Of a stretch of DNA of 20,730 nt, positions 1-7,027 are shown piece after piece (within the stretch, counting starts at the first letter, position 1; the number at the start of each line of letters is the position of its first letter). The notes below the pieces were generated by a model. The model saw nothing but the letters and a program-made list of their open reading frames with translations. It was not told the DNA's origin and made no database searches. Both the position numbers and the translations under genes were made by a program. The DNA lies in assembly GCA_964415245.1 (NCBI GenBank), contig CAYQAJ010000061.1, positions 1-20,730 of the forward strand, written 5' to 3'. This DNA comes from CAYQAJ01 sp964415245. GTDB taxonomy: Bacteria; Planctomycetota; Planctomycetia; Pirellulales; Pirellulaceae.

Positions 1-81
1 TTAGGTAACAGTCGGCCAAAATGGCAGGAAATCTCAAAATGGGAATATTGCCAAGTACCGTGCTGCTAAGGACTTACCAAG

Positions 82-154
82 TGCCCCCTGATGGACTCGA
101 ACCATCAACCCTCTGATTAAGAGTCAGATGCTCTGCCAATTGAGCTAAGGGGGC
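82..154 (-). tRNA. tRNA-Lys (anticodon CTT)
   Basis: The reverse complement folds as a complete cloverleaf. The 7-bp acceptor stem pairs GCCCCCT with AGGGGGC, the D-arm carries TTAGCTCAATTGGCAGAGC, and a 5-bp anticodon stem TCTGA/TCAGA closes the 7-nt loop CTCTTAA. The T-arm contains GGTTCGAGTCC. Loop positions 3-5 read CTT, so it decodes AAG (Lys). The discriminator base is A (window position 82) and no CCA is encoded. Assigned by reading the fold by eye; no covariance model was run. Confidence 0.96.
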
Positions 155-221
155 CAATCGCCGCAATCAGGGTACTTATCGTACCGCGATCGCGACTTGC
201 GGCAAGCCGGCTGGCGCGCCC

Positions 222-251
222 GCCTGGATTCCCGCCTGCGCGGGAATGACG
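222..251. repeat. REP-like palindrome downstream of the sigma-54 activator gene
   Basis: An 8-bp perfect stem, ATTCCCGC (228-235) with GCGGGAAT (240-247), closes a CTGC tetraloop and is flanked by TGG and GAC. Short palindromes built around ATTCCCGC...GCGGGAAT are common dispersed repeats in many GC-rich bacteria. It lies about 65 nt beyond the stop of the minus-strand activator gene. It could act as a transcript 3' end, but no T-run follows on either strand. Confidence 0.6.
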
Positions 252-314
252 TTGCACATGCGTCTTCCGCCGTGTCGCCGTGACGCCCTGTCGCCGCGCC
301 AGTGCGCCTGCCTG

Positions 315-2249
315 TCACCCGCCGTCGACCGGCAGGTCGAGCTGCCGCAGCTTGCGGTACAAGTTCGAGCGGTGCAGGCCGAGGCGGCGGGCGACTTCGG
401 TCATGTTGCCCCCGGCGCTTTTGATCTGCTTCTTGACGTACTCGGCCTGAAACCGCCGCGTGGCCTCGGTCAGCGGCAGATCGAGCGCGAACAGCGGCGG
501 CGACGAGGCATCGGGCGAGAGGATGAACGCCAGCTCGTCGGCTTCGATCCGTTCACCCGGCGCCAAGTAAGCCAGTCGCTCCATCTGGTTGCGCAGCTCG
601 CGCACGTTGCCCGGCCAAGTGTGCGCAAGGAGCCTCGCGCGTGCCTGCGGCGTGAACTTTGGCGGCTTGCGTCGCGCGCGGCGGCACGCTTCCTGGAGAA
701 AGTGCTCGGCCAGCATCAGCACGTCGTCCCCCCGCTCGCGCAGCGGAGGCAGTTCGAGCGTGACCGCGTTGAGACGATAATAGAGGTCCTCGCGGAACTT
801 TCGCTGCCGCACCAGCTCGGCCAGGTTTTGGTTAGTGGCGGCGATGACGCGGGCATCGGTGTAAATGGGCGTGCTGCCGCCCACGCGAACCACCGTCTTT
901 TCTTCCAGCACGCGGAGCAGCTTGGCCTGGCCTCCGAGGCTCATGTCGCCGATTTCGTCCAAGAAGAGCGTGCCACGGGCGGCCAGCTCAAACTTGCCTT
1001 GCCGCGTTTCGCGAGCATCGGTGAAAGCGCCCTTCTCGTGGCCGAACAACTCGCTTTCCAGCAGCGTTTCGGTGATCGAGGCACAGTTGACCGCCACCAA
1101 CGGCTCGTTGCGGCGACTGCTGAGATAGTGGACCATTTGGGCCACTACCTCCTTGCCGCTGCCGTTCTCGCCCAGGATGAGAATTGCCAGGTCGGCGTCG
1201 GCCACGCGTCGCACGGTCGAGCGCAATGCCTCGATGGCGGGACAGTTGCCCAAGAGTTGCGCGCCTTGCGCGGCCTGATCGGTGAGATGATTGCGGGTGC
1301 GCAGAAGCTGCTCATGCTCTTGCGTGTTTTCCAAGGCGATGGCGGCGTGTCCGGCCAGCTCTTCCAGTGCGGCTTCGTCTTCTGACGTGAAATTGCCGCC
1401 GATCTTGTTGATTACTTCAAAGGCGCCGAACAGTTCGCCCTCTTTGCCGCGCAAGGGAACGCATAAAAGCGAGCGCGTGCGGAAGCCAAGCTGCTTGTCG
1501 ACCTGGCGATCGATCGCGCTTTGATCGGCGACGATATCGGCATCGACGCGGCGCGACTCGCCCGTCTGCACGACCTGCCCCACGACACCCGTGTCGTCGG
1601 CAATGCGCAGCTCGCCTTCTTCGACTCCCAGCGCGGGCCGACCCACCAGTGTGCGATTGGGCCGATCCCAGAGAAAGATGCTGGCCCGTTCGGCCGCGAG
1701 CAACTGCGTCGATGCCTGGGCCATCTGCTCCAGCAAGGAGTCCATTTCGAGCGTCTGGTTCCAGCTTGCGGCGATATCGAGCACCGTTTCGAGTCGCTCG
1801 ACGCGGCGCTGCTGCTTGTGCCGCTCGCGCACCAGCGCCAAAGCGGCGCCCAACAGGGCTGCCAATGCATCGATCGCTTCGACCGCGGCACCGGCGGCGG
1901 GCGACATGCCCCGCACCAGAAGAACCTCGCCTCCGGCAGATTGCGCGAAGAGCGCCGCCGCACACCACTCACCCGAGACGATGGGTTGCTCACGGTCGAG
2001 AACGTCCGACAGCAACTCCTCGGGCAGGGACCGCGCGGAACCGGTAGAGGCGACGCTCCGCCAAGTCCCCTTCTCCCCGCGAAGTAGCCCGACGTACCGC
2101 GCGTCGACCGTGGCACGTACCAGGGGGAGCGCCTCGTCGAGAAACCGCTCGGCCGATTCGTGCCGTGCGGCGGCCGGGAAGATGCGGGCGGCGAGCGTCT
2201 CGCCCAGCGCGTACGACTCCCAACGTCTTGCATCGACTTCGGCTGGCAT
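315..2249 (-). CDS. Sigma-54-dependent transcriptional activator (GAF, AAA+, Fis-type HTH)
   Basis: This 644-residue protein is a bacterial enhancer-binding protein that would use ATP hydrolysis to remodel sigma-54 RNA polymerase at promoters. Residues 1-140 are an N-terminal sensory region of weak similarity. A GAF domain spans about 155-310. The AAA+ domain spans about 330-560, with Walker A GENGSGKE (360-367), the sigma-54 contact loop as GAFTDA (407-412, where the classic form is GAFTGA), Walker B GTLFLDEIGD (426-435) and WPGNVREL (545-552). The C-terminal Fis-type helix-turn-helix is at 613-637. There is no receiver domain, so control is probably by ligand binding to GAF (FhlA/NifA-like) rather than phosphorylation. 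The ATG at 2249 is supported by a GGGGGA run about 8 nt upstream on its strand. It is divergent from fabI across a 411-nt spacer. Its target genes cannot be told from the sequence. Confidence 0.93.
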   Translation of the reverse strand: MPAEVDARRWESYALGETLAARIFPAAARHESAERFLDEALPLVRATVDARYVGLLRGEKGTWRSVASTGSARSLPEELLSDVLDREQPIVSGEWCAAALFAQSAGGEVLLVRGMSPAAGAAVEAIDALAALLGAALALVRERHKQQRRVERLETVLDIAASWNQTLEMDSLLEQMAQASTQLLAAERASIFLWDRPNRTLVGRPALGVEEGELRIADDTGVVGQVVQTGESRRVDADIVADQSAIDRQVDKQLGFRTRSLLCVPLRGKEGELFGAFEVINKIGGNFTSEDEAALEELAGHAAIALENTQEHEQLLRTRNHLTDQAAQGAQLLGNCPAIEALRSTVRRVADADLAILILGENGSGKEVVAQMVHYLSSRRNEPLVAVNCASITETLLESELFGHEKGAFTDARETRQGKFELAARGTLFLDEIGDMSLGGQAKLLRVLEEKTVVRVGGSTPIYTDARVIAATNQNLAELVRQRKFREDLYYRLNAVTLELPPLRERGDDVLMLAEHFLQEACRRARRKPPKFTPQARARLLAHTWPGNVRELRNQMERLAYLAPGERIEADELAFILSPDASSPPLFALDLPLTEATRRFQAEYVKKQIKSAGGNMTEVARRLGLHRSNLYRKLRQLDLPVDGG

Positions 2250-2660
2250 GGTAAAGGTCCCCCCATCTACGTTTCGGGGTTAGCCGTGCGGAACGCCGCG
2301 CTGGGCGGCGCGCCGCAAATCGGACTCACTAATGAATCACTATGTTGACACGGCAAGCCTACAGTATGTAGTCATTACGATCAAGTATGTAAATCAAATA
2401 AATGACACCACTTTTAGGGGTGGGGATGGCCAGCGGGCAAGCTGCCCGAGACCGCCTGCCCTTTGAAATTGGGTGGCAGTGGCCGGGGACTTGGTGCCAA
2501 AGCCACCAAACGGGTATCCTGCAACGCTCCTGCGAGCGCATGGGCGGCGATGCAGCGCGGTTCCGGAAGCGACAACATGGCGTGACAGCCTCGTGACGGA
2601 CATTGTCAGCGGGGCGGCACAAACACGCACAACCAGCGGCACGGCACGGGAGAAAGTCGC
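2250..2660. other. 411-nt divergent intergenic region between the sigma-54 activator gene and fabI
   Basis: No convincing gene was found; the open frames here are short, mutually overlapping and unlike any family I know. An AT-rich patch at 2340-2405 stands out from the GC-rich surroundings and holds a paired direct repeat (listed separately). The stretch 2470-2540 can form small hairpins: GGTGGC (2472-2477) with GCCACC (2502-2507), and CGCTC with GAGCG near 2525-2538. It may hold the promoters for both flanking genes and a structured fabI leader. Confidence 0.5.
2363..2391. promoter_or_regulatory. Candidate operator: direct repeat AGTATGTA x2, 21-nt spacing
   Basis: AGTATGTA occurs at 2363-2370 and again at 2384-2391, 21 nt start to start, which is two helical turns. 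It lies in the only AT-rich patch of the divergent spacer. This geometry suits a dimeric or tandem regulator binding one face of the DNA. A TTGACA at 2345-2350 lies just upstream, but no good -10 box sits at 16-18 nt from it, so I do not call a promoter. Function is inferred only from the geometry. Confidence 0.3.
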
Positions 2661-3509
2661 ATGGGAGGCTTTGAAGGCAAGAAAGGGTTAATCCTGGGCG
2701 TGGCCAACGACCATTCCATCGCCTGGGCCATCGCGCGGCAGATCATGGAGCAAGGGGGACAGTGCGGTTTCACGCACTTGCCCGACCGACCCGACGATAA
2801 GCGTCAGCGCAATCGCCGCCGCGTGCAGATGATCGCCGACGAATTCGAGCAGGCGCGATTCCTGGCGCCGATGGACGTGCAGAAGGACGACGACATCGCC
2901 GCCGTGATGCAGGAGACGGCGAAGCAATTCGGCACGATCGATTTTCTGCTGCACTCGATTGCTTTTGCCGATCGAGAGGATCTGTCGCGCGACACGGTCG
3001 ATACCAGCCGCGCCGGTTTTCTCTTGGCGATGGAGATCAGCGCCTTTAGTCTCATCGCCGTCGCGCATGCCGCCAAGGAGATACTCTCGCCGCAAAGCTC
3101 CATCTTGACCATGACGTACTTCGGCGGCGAGAAGTGCGTACCCGGCTACAACGTGATGGGCATTTGCAAGGCGGCGCTGGAAGCGATTGTGCGATACCTG
3201 GCGTACGACCTGGGACCTCGAGGCGTTCGAGTCAACGCACTCAGCGCGGGTCCCTTGCGCACGCTGGCGGGTCGCGCGGCAGGCGTCGAAGACATGCTGG
3301 CGCTTTATGAGAATGTGGCGCCGCTCGGCCGCAACATCACCCACGAAGAGGTGGGGCGAACCGGTGCGTTCCTGTTGTCGGAGATTTCGGATGGAATCAC
3401 GGGCGAGGTTCTGCACCTCGACGGCGGCTACAACACGATGGGTTCGCCGGGCCGGCTGCTGGAGAAAGTGCGCGGCGCCCTGCCTTCCGGCAAAGAGCCT
3501 GTCCAATAG
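2661..3509 (+). CDS. fabI: Enoyl-[acyl-carrier-protein] reductase (FabI type)
   Basis: This enzyme catalyses the NAD(P)H-dependent reduction of trans-2-enoyl-ACP, the last step of each type II fatty-acid elongation cycle in the cytoplasm. The 282-residue protein has the FabI form of the SDR nucleotide-binding start, with GVANDHSIAW at 13-22. The catalytic set is Y153 (in MTYFGGE), then Y163 and K170 in the FabI spacing Y-x6-K (YNVMGICK). The C-terminal substrate-loop region SAGPLRTLA (195-203) and GEVLHLDGGYNTMG also match the family. E. coli FabI is 262 residues; the extra length is mostly the C-terminal tail after NTMG. The ATG at 2661 has GGGAGA 7-8 nt upstream. The last codons, from about 3495, come from the left arm of a dispersed palindromic repeat, so the tail KEPVQ is probably repeat-derived. 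Confidence 0.97.
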   Translation: MGGFEGKKGLILGVANDHSIAWAIARQIMEQGGQCGFTHLPDRPDDKRQRNRRRVQMIADEFEQARFLAPMDVQKDDDIAAVMQETAKQFGTIDFLLHSIAFADREDLSRDTVDTSRAGFLLAMEISAFSLIAVAHAAKEILSPQSSILTMTYFGGEKCVPGYNVMGICKAALEAIVRYLAYDLGPRGVRVNALSAGPLRTLAGRAAGVEDMLALYENVAPLGRNITHEEVGRTGAFLLSEISDGITGEVLHLDGGYNTMGSPGRLLEKVRGALPSGKEPVQ

Positions 3510-3594
3510 GCGCCAGCGGAGCAGGAGACAGGCACATTATGCTCCGCGGAAGAGCGCAAGAGGAGCCAGTCCCCGGTGGCATTCGGATCGGCTC
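3495..3594 (+). repeat. Dispersed palindromic element, copy 1 (overlaps the fabI stop)
   Basis: Copy 1 of a three-copy family. The core left half contains GGAGACAGGCACATTATGC (3524-3542) and the right half GAGCCAGTCCCC (3563-3574). The outer arms 3495-3514 and 3575-3594 are complementary at 13 of 20 positions plus two G-T pairs. Here the left half can also form its own perfect 8-bp hairpin, GCGGAGCA (3516-3523) with TGCTCCGC (3540-3547). It begins 15 nt before the end of the fabI stop codon and is in the sense orientation to fabI. Confidence 0.85.
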
Positions 3595-3628
3595 GGAGTC
3601 GCTCCTCGTTTCTGCCGATGGCGCCGCA

Positions 3629-4087
3629 ATGAACCGACCCGAAACAGGGCCCACCGTCATCGCGATCGCCGTAGTCGAGCACGAAGGGCGGTTTCTGATC
3701 GGCCAGCGCGGGCCCGATGTGCCACTGGCCGGGCTGTGGGAGTTCCCCGGCGGAAAGGTGCGCGACGGCGAATCGCCCGAGCAGGCGAGCGCGCGGGAGT
3801 GCCGCGAGGAAACGGGGCTCGAGGTCGTCGTGCGCGGCTCACTGGGGCACGTGACGCACGAATACGAGCATGGGACCGTCGAGCTGTTCTTCTTCGATTG
3901 CCCGCTGGTCGATTCGGCGCAAGCGCCGCGCGAGCCGTTTCGGTGGGTCGACGGCCGGGAATTGACGCGGTACGAGTTTCCCGCGGCGAATCGCCAGATT
4001 GTGGAAAGACTTGCGCGCGGAGAAGTGGAACAATCCGGCGCCGCGAAGAAACCCGGCCCTTCCGGGCCGGGCTATTCGGACAAGTAG
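3629..4087 (+). CDS. Nudix hydrolase, MutT-like (probable 8-oxo-dGTP diphosphatase)
   Basis: Nudix enzymes cleave nucleoside diphosphates linked to another group; MutT-like members clear oxidised nucleotides. The 152-residue protein has a perfect Nudix box at 42-64: G42, E48, R56, E57, E60, E61 and G63 in the pattern GX5EX7REUXEEXGU. It is preceded by GLWEFPGG, which is typical of MutT/mutator-type members. The frame is open back to an ATG at 3539, but that ATG lies inside the dispersed repeat and the added 30 residues match no Nudix N-terminus, so I chose the ATG at 3629 (MNRPETG), although no clear ribosome site precedes it. The C-terminal dozen residues (from about KKPGPSG) are encoded by a GC-rich palindrome and look repeat-derived. 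The substrate is not determined by the sequence. Confidence 0.9.
   Translation: MNRPETGPTVIAIAVVEHEGRFLIGQRGPDVPLAGLWEFPGGKVRDGESPEQASARECREETGLEVVVRGSLGHVTHEYEHGTVELFFFDCPLVDSAQAPREPFRWVDGRELTRYEFPAANRQIVERLARGEVEQSGAAKKPGPSGPGYSDK
4052..4071. repeat. GC palindrome inside the 3' end of the Nudix gene
   Basis: CCCGGCCC (4052-4059) and GGGCCGGG (4064-4071) form a perfect 8-bp stem around a TTCC loop and are followed by CTATTC. A shorter relative occurs inverted near 20694-20715, where the minus strand reads GGCCTTCCGGCCGGGGCTAT. This suggests a second small palindrome family in the genome. Here it lies inside the coding frame, which is unusual for such elements. Confidence 0.5.
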
Positions 4088-4100
4088 GCGAATTGCGAAC

Positions 4101-4168
4101 GTTTCTGCCCGACAGTGCTAGCATCGTGGCGCGCTTTTGCGCAAAAAACCGCGCCGCCACGCAGAAAC
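4101..4168 (+). terminator. Nested hairpin downstream of the Nudix gene; possible transcript end
   Basis: An outer 8-bp perfect stem, GTTTCTGC (4101-4108) with GCAGAAAC (4161-4168), encloses an inner stem, GTGGCGCGC (4126-4134) with GCGCCGCCAC (4151-4160, one bulged base). Together they form a long structured hairpin starting 14 nt after the Nudix stop. There is no T-run after it, so it is not a standard intrinsic terminator. The role is inferred from position and structure. Confidence 0.35.
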
Positions 4169-4427
4169 CGCTCTTGGTCGAATCCGCCGCGGCCGATTAG
4201 TCTTTGCAAATCTTACAACCACCCGGCGTGGTGATCGTCGCGCTGATTGCAGTCGTCTTTCCGTCAAAGCCAAGCGCCGCGAAGCCTTGCGACAATGTAC
4301 CACGCCAGGTTGGCCAGCGCCGCCCGCATTCGGCCCGCAGTTTGCGACGCGGCACAGCGACAGACCCACACGGGCCGCAGGATGCGGCTCGCTGAGACCC
4401 TAACTCGCACATCGGGGGATCAAGAGC
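4169..4427. other. Non-coding leader region before the metallopeptidase gene
   Basis: No credible gene was found. Frames on both strands are short and unrelated to known families. The region presumably contains the promoter and leader of the metallopeptidase gene; I cannot identify a -35/-10 pair. The only clear signal is GGGGGA (4414-4419), about 8 nt before the ATG at 4428. Confidence 0.4.
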
Positions 4428-5762
4428 ATGGATGCTCGTCTCGCGCACGCCGTCTTGCTGACGGCGGCACTACTCTCTCTCGGCGCCAGTGCCCGCACCG
4501 AGAATTTTGTCGTCACCGCCTCGTCGCCGGAACTCGCGCGCGAGGCGGCCCAAACGGCTGAGCGCTACCGCCATGATCTGGCCATCGAGTGGCTGGGCAA
4601 GGAGCTGCCCCGTTGGAATGAGCCCTGCCCCGTCACGATCAACGAAGGCGGCCACCTGGGGGCCGGCGGCGCGACCAGCTTCATGTTCGATCGCGGTCGG
4701 CCTTACGGCTGGACGATGACCATTCAGGGCTCCCGCGAGCGCGTGCTCGATAGCGTGCTCCCACACGAAGTCACACACACGATACTCGCCACGCACTTCG
4801 GCCGCCCGTTGCCGCGATGGGCCGACGAAGGCGCCTCGACCACCGTCGAGCACGAAAGCGAGCGGAGCAAGCAGCACCAGATGCTGATTCAGTTCCTGAC
4901 CACGGGTCGCGGCATCGCGTTCAATCGCATGTTCGCCATGACCGAATATCCGCGCGACATCATGCCCCTGTACTCGCAAGGGTACTCGCTGTCGCGTTTC
5001 CTGATCGAACAGGGTGGGCGACAGAAATTCGTAGCCTATCTGGGCGACGGCATGAGCCAAAACAACTGGACCGCCGCCACGAACAAGCACTACGGCTACG
5101 AAAGCTTGTCGGAATTGCAGGTGACGTGGCTCGAATGGGTTCGCCAGGGCTCGCCACCGCTGCAAGGGCGCGAAGAATTCGTAGCGGTTGCTGATGGCTC
5201 TTCGGCAACTGCGGATTCCCATTCTCAGCAGCCCGAACAGCCGTTTGACCGGATACGCGGTTCACGCGGCCTGGCTCCCATCGATAGCTTCGTGTCGGAC
5301 GGCGGTACGGTCGCGGCCCAAGAGGTGGGCGGTATGGTAAGGGTGTCGACATCGGATGACAGCGGCGGTACGCGAAGTGTGCCGAGTACAGCCCGCGGCG
5401 ACGACCTCGCCGCAAGTTCGATCGGCGCAGCTCCCTCGGACGGCTGGTACTCGCGGCAACGCGATCGCGCCACGGCCGAGCGCAACGGCGCGTCACGGAC
5501 GGTTGACGCCGGACACCTCGATGGGGAGCAGCAAGGTGCCGTCATCGAACAGTCGACCGCACGACCGCAGCCGATCGGGCGGCCGCAGCCCATGGTGATC
5601 AAGTGGACCGATGAACCCGGCCCTGCCACGGCAATTTCCGGGGCCGTCCCAATAAGCGGCAGTGACGGAGCTTCGTCGCAGTATGGCAGCATGGTCCCCG
5701 TGGGATCGTACCGGCCAGGTAGCATCGGGCGCTCTTCGCTGGGCACGATCTACCGAAGATAG
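4428..5762 (+). CDS. Secreted gluzincin-type metallopeptidase (HExxH), peptidase-MA-like
   Basis: The 444-residue protein starts with a signal peptide (hydrophobic AVLLTAALLSLGASA, about 8-22). A zinc-protease core follows at about 25-250. HEVTH (113-117) supplies two zinc ligands and the catalytic Glu, and E134 in WADEG, 17 residues later, is the expected third ligand of a gluzincin. An upstream stretch with ITI-type beta strands (about 65-100) and helical segments after WADEG match the peptidase-MA-like layout. Residues 250-444 are a low-complexity Ser/Gly/Gln/Pro-rich tail without a recognised domain, possibly a disordered linker or cell-surface region. GGGGGA precedes the ATG at suitable spacing. 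It appears to be transcribed alone and converges on cdsA. The substrate is unknown. Confidence 0.8.
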   Translation: MDARLAHAVLLTAALLSLGASARTENFVVTASSPELAREAAQTAERYRHDLAIEWLGKELPRWNEPCPVTINEGGHLGAGGATSFMFDRGRPYGWTMTIQGSRERVLDSVLPHEVTHTILATHFGRPLPRWADEGASTTVEHESERSKQHQMLIQFLTTGRGIAFNRMFAMTEYPRDIMPLYSQGYSLSRFLIEQGGRQKFVAYLGDGMSQNNWTAATNKHYGYESLSELQVTWLEWVRQGSPPLQGREEFVAVADGSSATADSHSQQPEQPFDRIRGSRGLAPIDSFVSDGGTVAAQEVGGMVRVSTSDDSGGTRSVPSTARGDDLAASSIGAAPSDGWYSRQRDRATAERNGASRTVDAGHLDGEQQGAVIEQSTARPQPIGRPQPMVIKWTDEPGPATAISGAVPISGSDGASSQYGSMVPVGSYRPGSIGRSSLGTIYRR

Positions 5763-5783
5763 GAGCTCGCTGGCGCCAGCAAG

Positions 5784-5896
5784 CACCAAATCACGAGTTC
5801 CAAATCACAAACAATACCCAAGGGCCAAGTTCCAAATTGGCGCTTGAGCTTTGGGATTTGTTTGAGATTTGAATTTGGGAGCTTGGGATTTCCACC
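5784..5896. repeat. Heptad-periodic array A (CAAA-rich, then TTTG-rich)
   Basis: About 16 consecutive 7-nt units of the type ttccaaa/tcacaaa on the left change near 5840 to ggatttg/tttgaga-type units on the right. The two halves are therefore roughly complementary and can form a long imperfect hairpin. It fills the convergent gap between the metallopeptidase and cdsA genes. The register stays at 7 nt throughout even though the units differ. Confidence 0.7.
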
Positions 5897-5926
5897 TGTC
5901 GGGTAGTCCCTTCTCGCAGCGAACCA

Positions 5927-6982
5927 TCACGAAAGCGGTCCCGGCGGACTCGTCATCGCGTAGTGAAACAGCCGCGTGAGGTGATAGAACACCGGCGCGG
6001 CGAAGCAGATCGAGTCGATGCGGTCCAGCACGCCGACGTGTCCCTGTACGAGCGTCCCGAAGTCGGCCACGCCGCGGTCCCGCTTGATAGCCGACATGGT
6101 CATGCTGCCGGCAAATCCCATCACGGCGATGACCAGCGACATACAGGCCGACCCCCAGAAGCTGAAGGGGGTAACCCACCACAAGAGCGCCCCGCAGAGC
6201 ATGGTGGTCAGCGCCCCGCCCAGGAATCCTTCCCACGTCTTGCTGGCGTGCACCGAGGGGGCGATCACGTGCTTGCCCAGCACTTTGTCGCCCACGTATT
6301 GCATCACGTCGCCAAGCTGCACCACCAGCACCAGGTAGAACAACAGGCCGGCGTTGTTCCCTTCCCACAACACCCATCCGCCGTCGGCGTAGCGGTAAAG
6401 CTCCATGTCGAGCAACGCGGGCGCGTAGCTCAGCGAGTACACGCAAATCAACAGCCCCGCCTGGATCTTCGCCGTTCGCTCCAGGAAGCGCTTCGGGTCG
6501 CCTGACACGGCCACGCGGGCCGGAATCGCCAGCGAGGCGTAAACGGGAATCATGATGCTGTACACGCCGTAAAAGTCGATTCCGCCTAGAAACCCGAACC
6601 ACGAATCCTCCGACGTCCCCACGAAGCTCCGCCCCAAACCCACCAAAACGTATTGGGCGGGGGTGAACAGGCACAGCGTCCAGAACAGTGCGCGGTGATC
6701 GCCCCGCCGCGTTGGCGTCATGGTGATGAACTCGCGCAGCGCCCAGAACGAAACCAGACCGAACAGCACCACCGCCACCACGCGCCCCAGCACCAAACCG
6801 AGCGCCAGGATGGCCCACATCAGCCACCAGGCCCGCAGCCTCTGATTGAAGGCCTGCACGAGAGCGGGGTTTACCGTTCCTTCCGGCTGCCGGCGCAAGA
6901 ACTGCCCCACGACCGACGCGATGCCCAGGGAGAACAGCACGGCCGCGATGAGCGAGAGCGTCGGTATGTCGTCAAAGGACAT
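5927..6982 (-). CDS. cdsA: CdsA-like phosphatidate cytidylyltransferase (CDP-diglyceride synthase)
   Basis: CdsA enzymes join CTP and phosphatidic acid to give CDP-diacylglycerol, the branch point of phospholipid synthesis, in the inner membrane. The protein (351 residues from the ATG at 6982; a GTG at 6994 would add four) is mostly hydrophobic, with about 8 membrane segments. SKTWEGFLGG matches the family's substrate region, and SAIKRDRGVADFG followed by GHVGVLDRID matches the C-terminal CDS signature. The signature departs from the PROSITE pattern: the Lys of KD is Ala, PGHGG is QGHVG, and a preceding L/I/F is Val; the KR pair and the final DR-D are kept. Divergent relatives of this sort occur next to PlsC-like genes, as here. 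No ribosome site separates the two start choices. Confidence 0.87.
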   Translation of the reverse strand: MSFDDIPTLSLIAAVLFSLGIASVVGQFLRRQPEGTVNPALVQAFNQRLRAWWLMWAILALGLVLGRVVAVVLFGLVSFWALREFITMTPTRRGDHRALFWTLCLFTPAQYVLVGLGRSFVGTSEDSWFGFLGGIDFYGVYSIMIPVYASLAIPARVAVSGDPKRFLERTAKIQAGLLICVYSLSYAPALLDMELYRYADGGWVLWEGNNAGLLFYLVLVVQLGDVMQYVGDKVLGKHVIAPSVHASKTWEGFLGGALTTMLCGALLWWVTPFSFWGSACMSLVIAVMGFAGSMTMSAIKRDRGVADFGTLVQGHVGVLDRIDSICFAAPVFYHLTRLFHYAMTSPPGPLS

Positions 6983-7027
6983 CGAGCAACACACGCTGTG
7001 TGGGAGAAGCGATGAACGAGTCGTCGC

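Noticed and set aside
246..1385. Long plus-strand open frame (379 codons) opposite the sigma-54 activator gene
   Set aside because: It is the antisense shadow of a well-supported gene in GC-rich DNA and has no recognisable domain.
2345..2370. Sigma-70 promoter starting with TTGACA
   Set aside because: No -10-like hexamer lies 16-18 nt downstream; TATGTA is only 14 nt away.
2359..2642. Small overlapping frames in the activator-fabI spacer
   Set aside because: Several frames on both strands overlap each other, have no ribosome site and no recognisable product.
2688..3506. Minus-strand open frame opposite fabI
   Set aside because: It mirrors the codon structure of fabI; no family resemblance.
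3539..3628. Earlier ATG for the Nudix hydrolase
   Set aside because: This ATG lies inside the dispersed palindromic element and the extra residues are not part of the Nudix fold.
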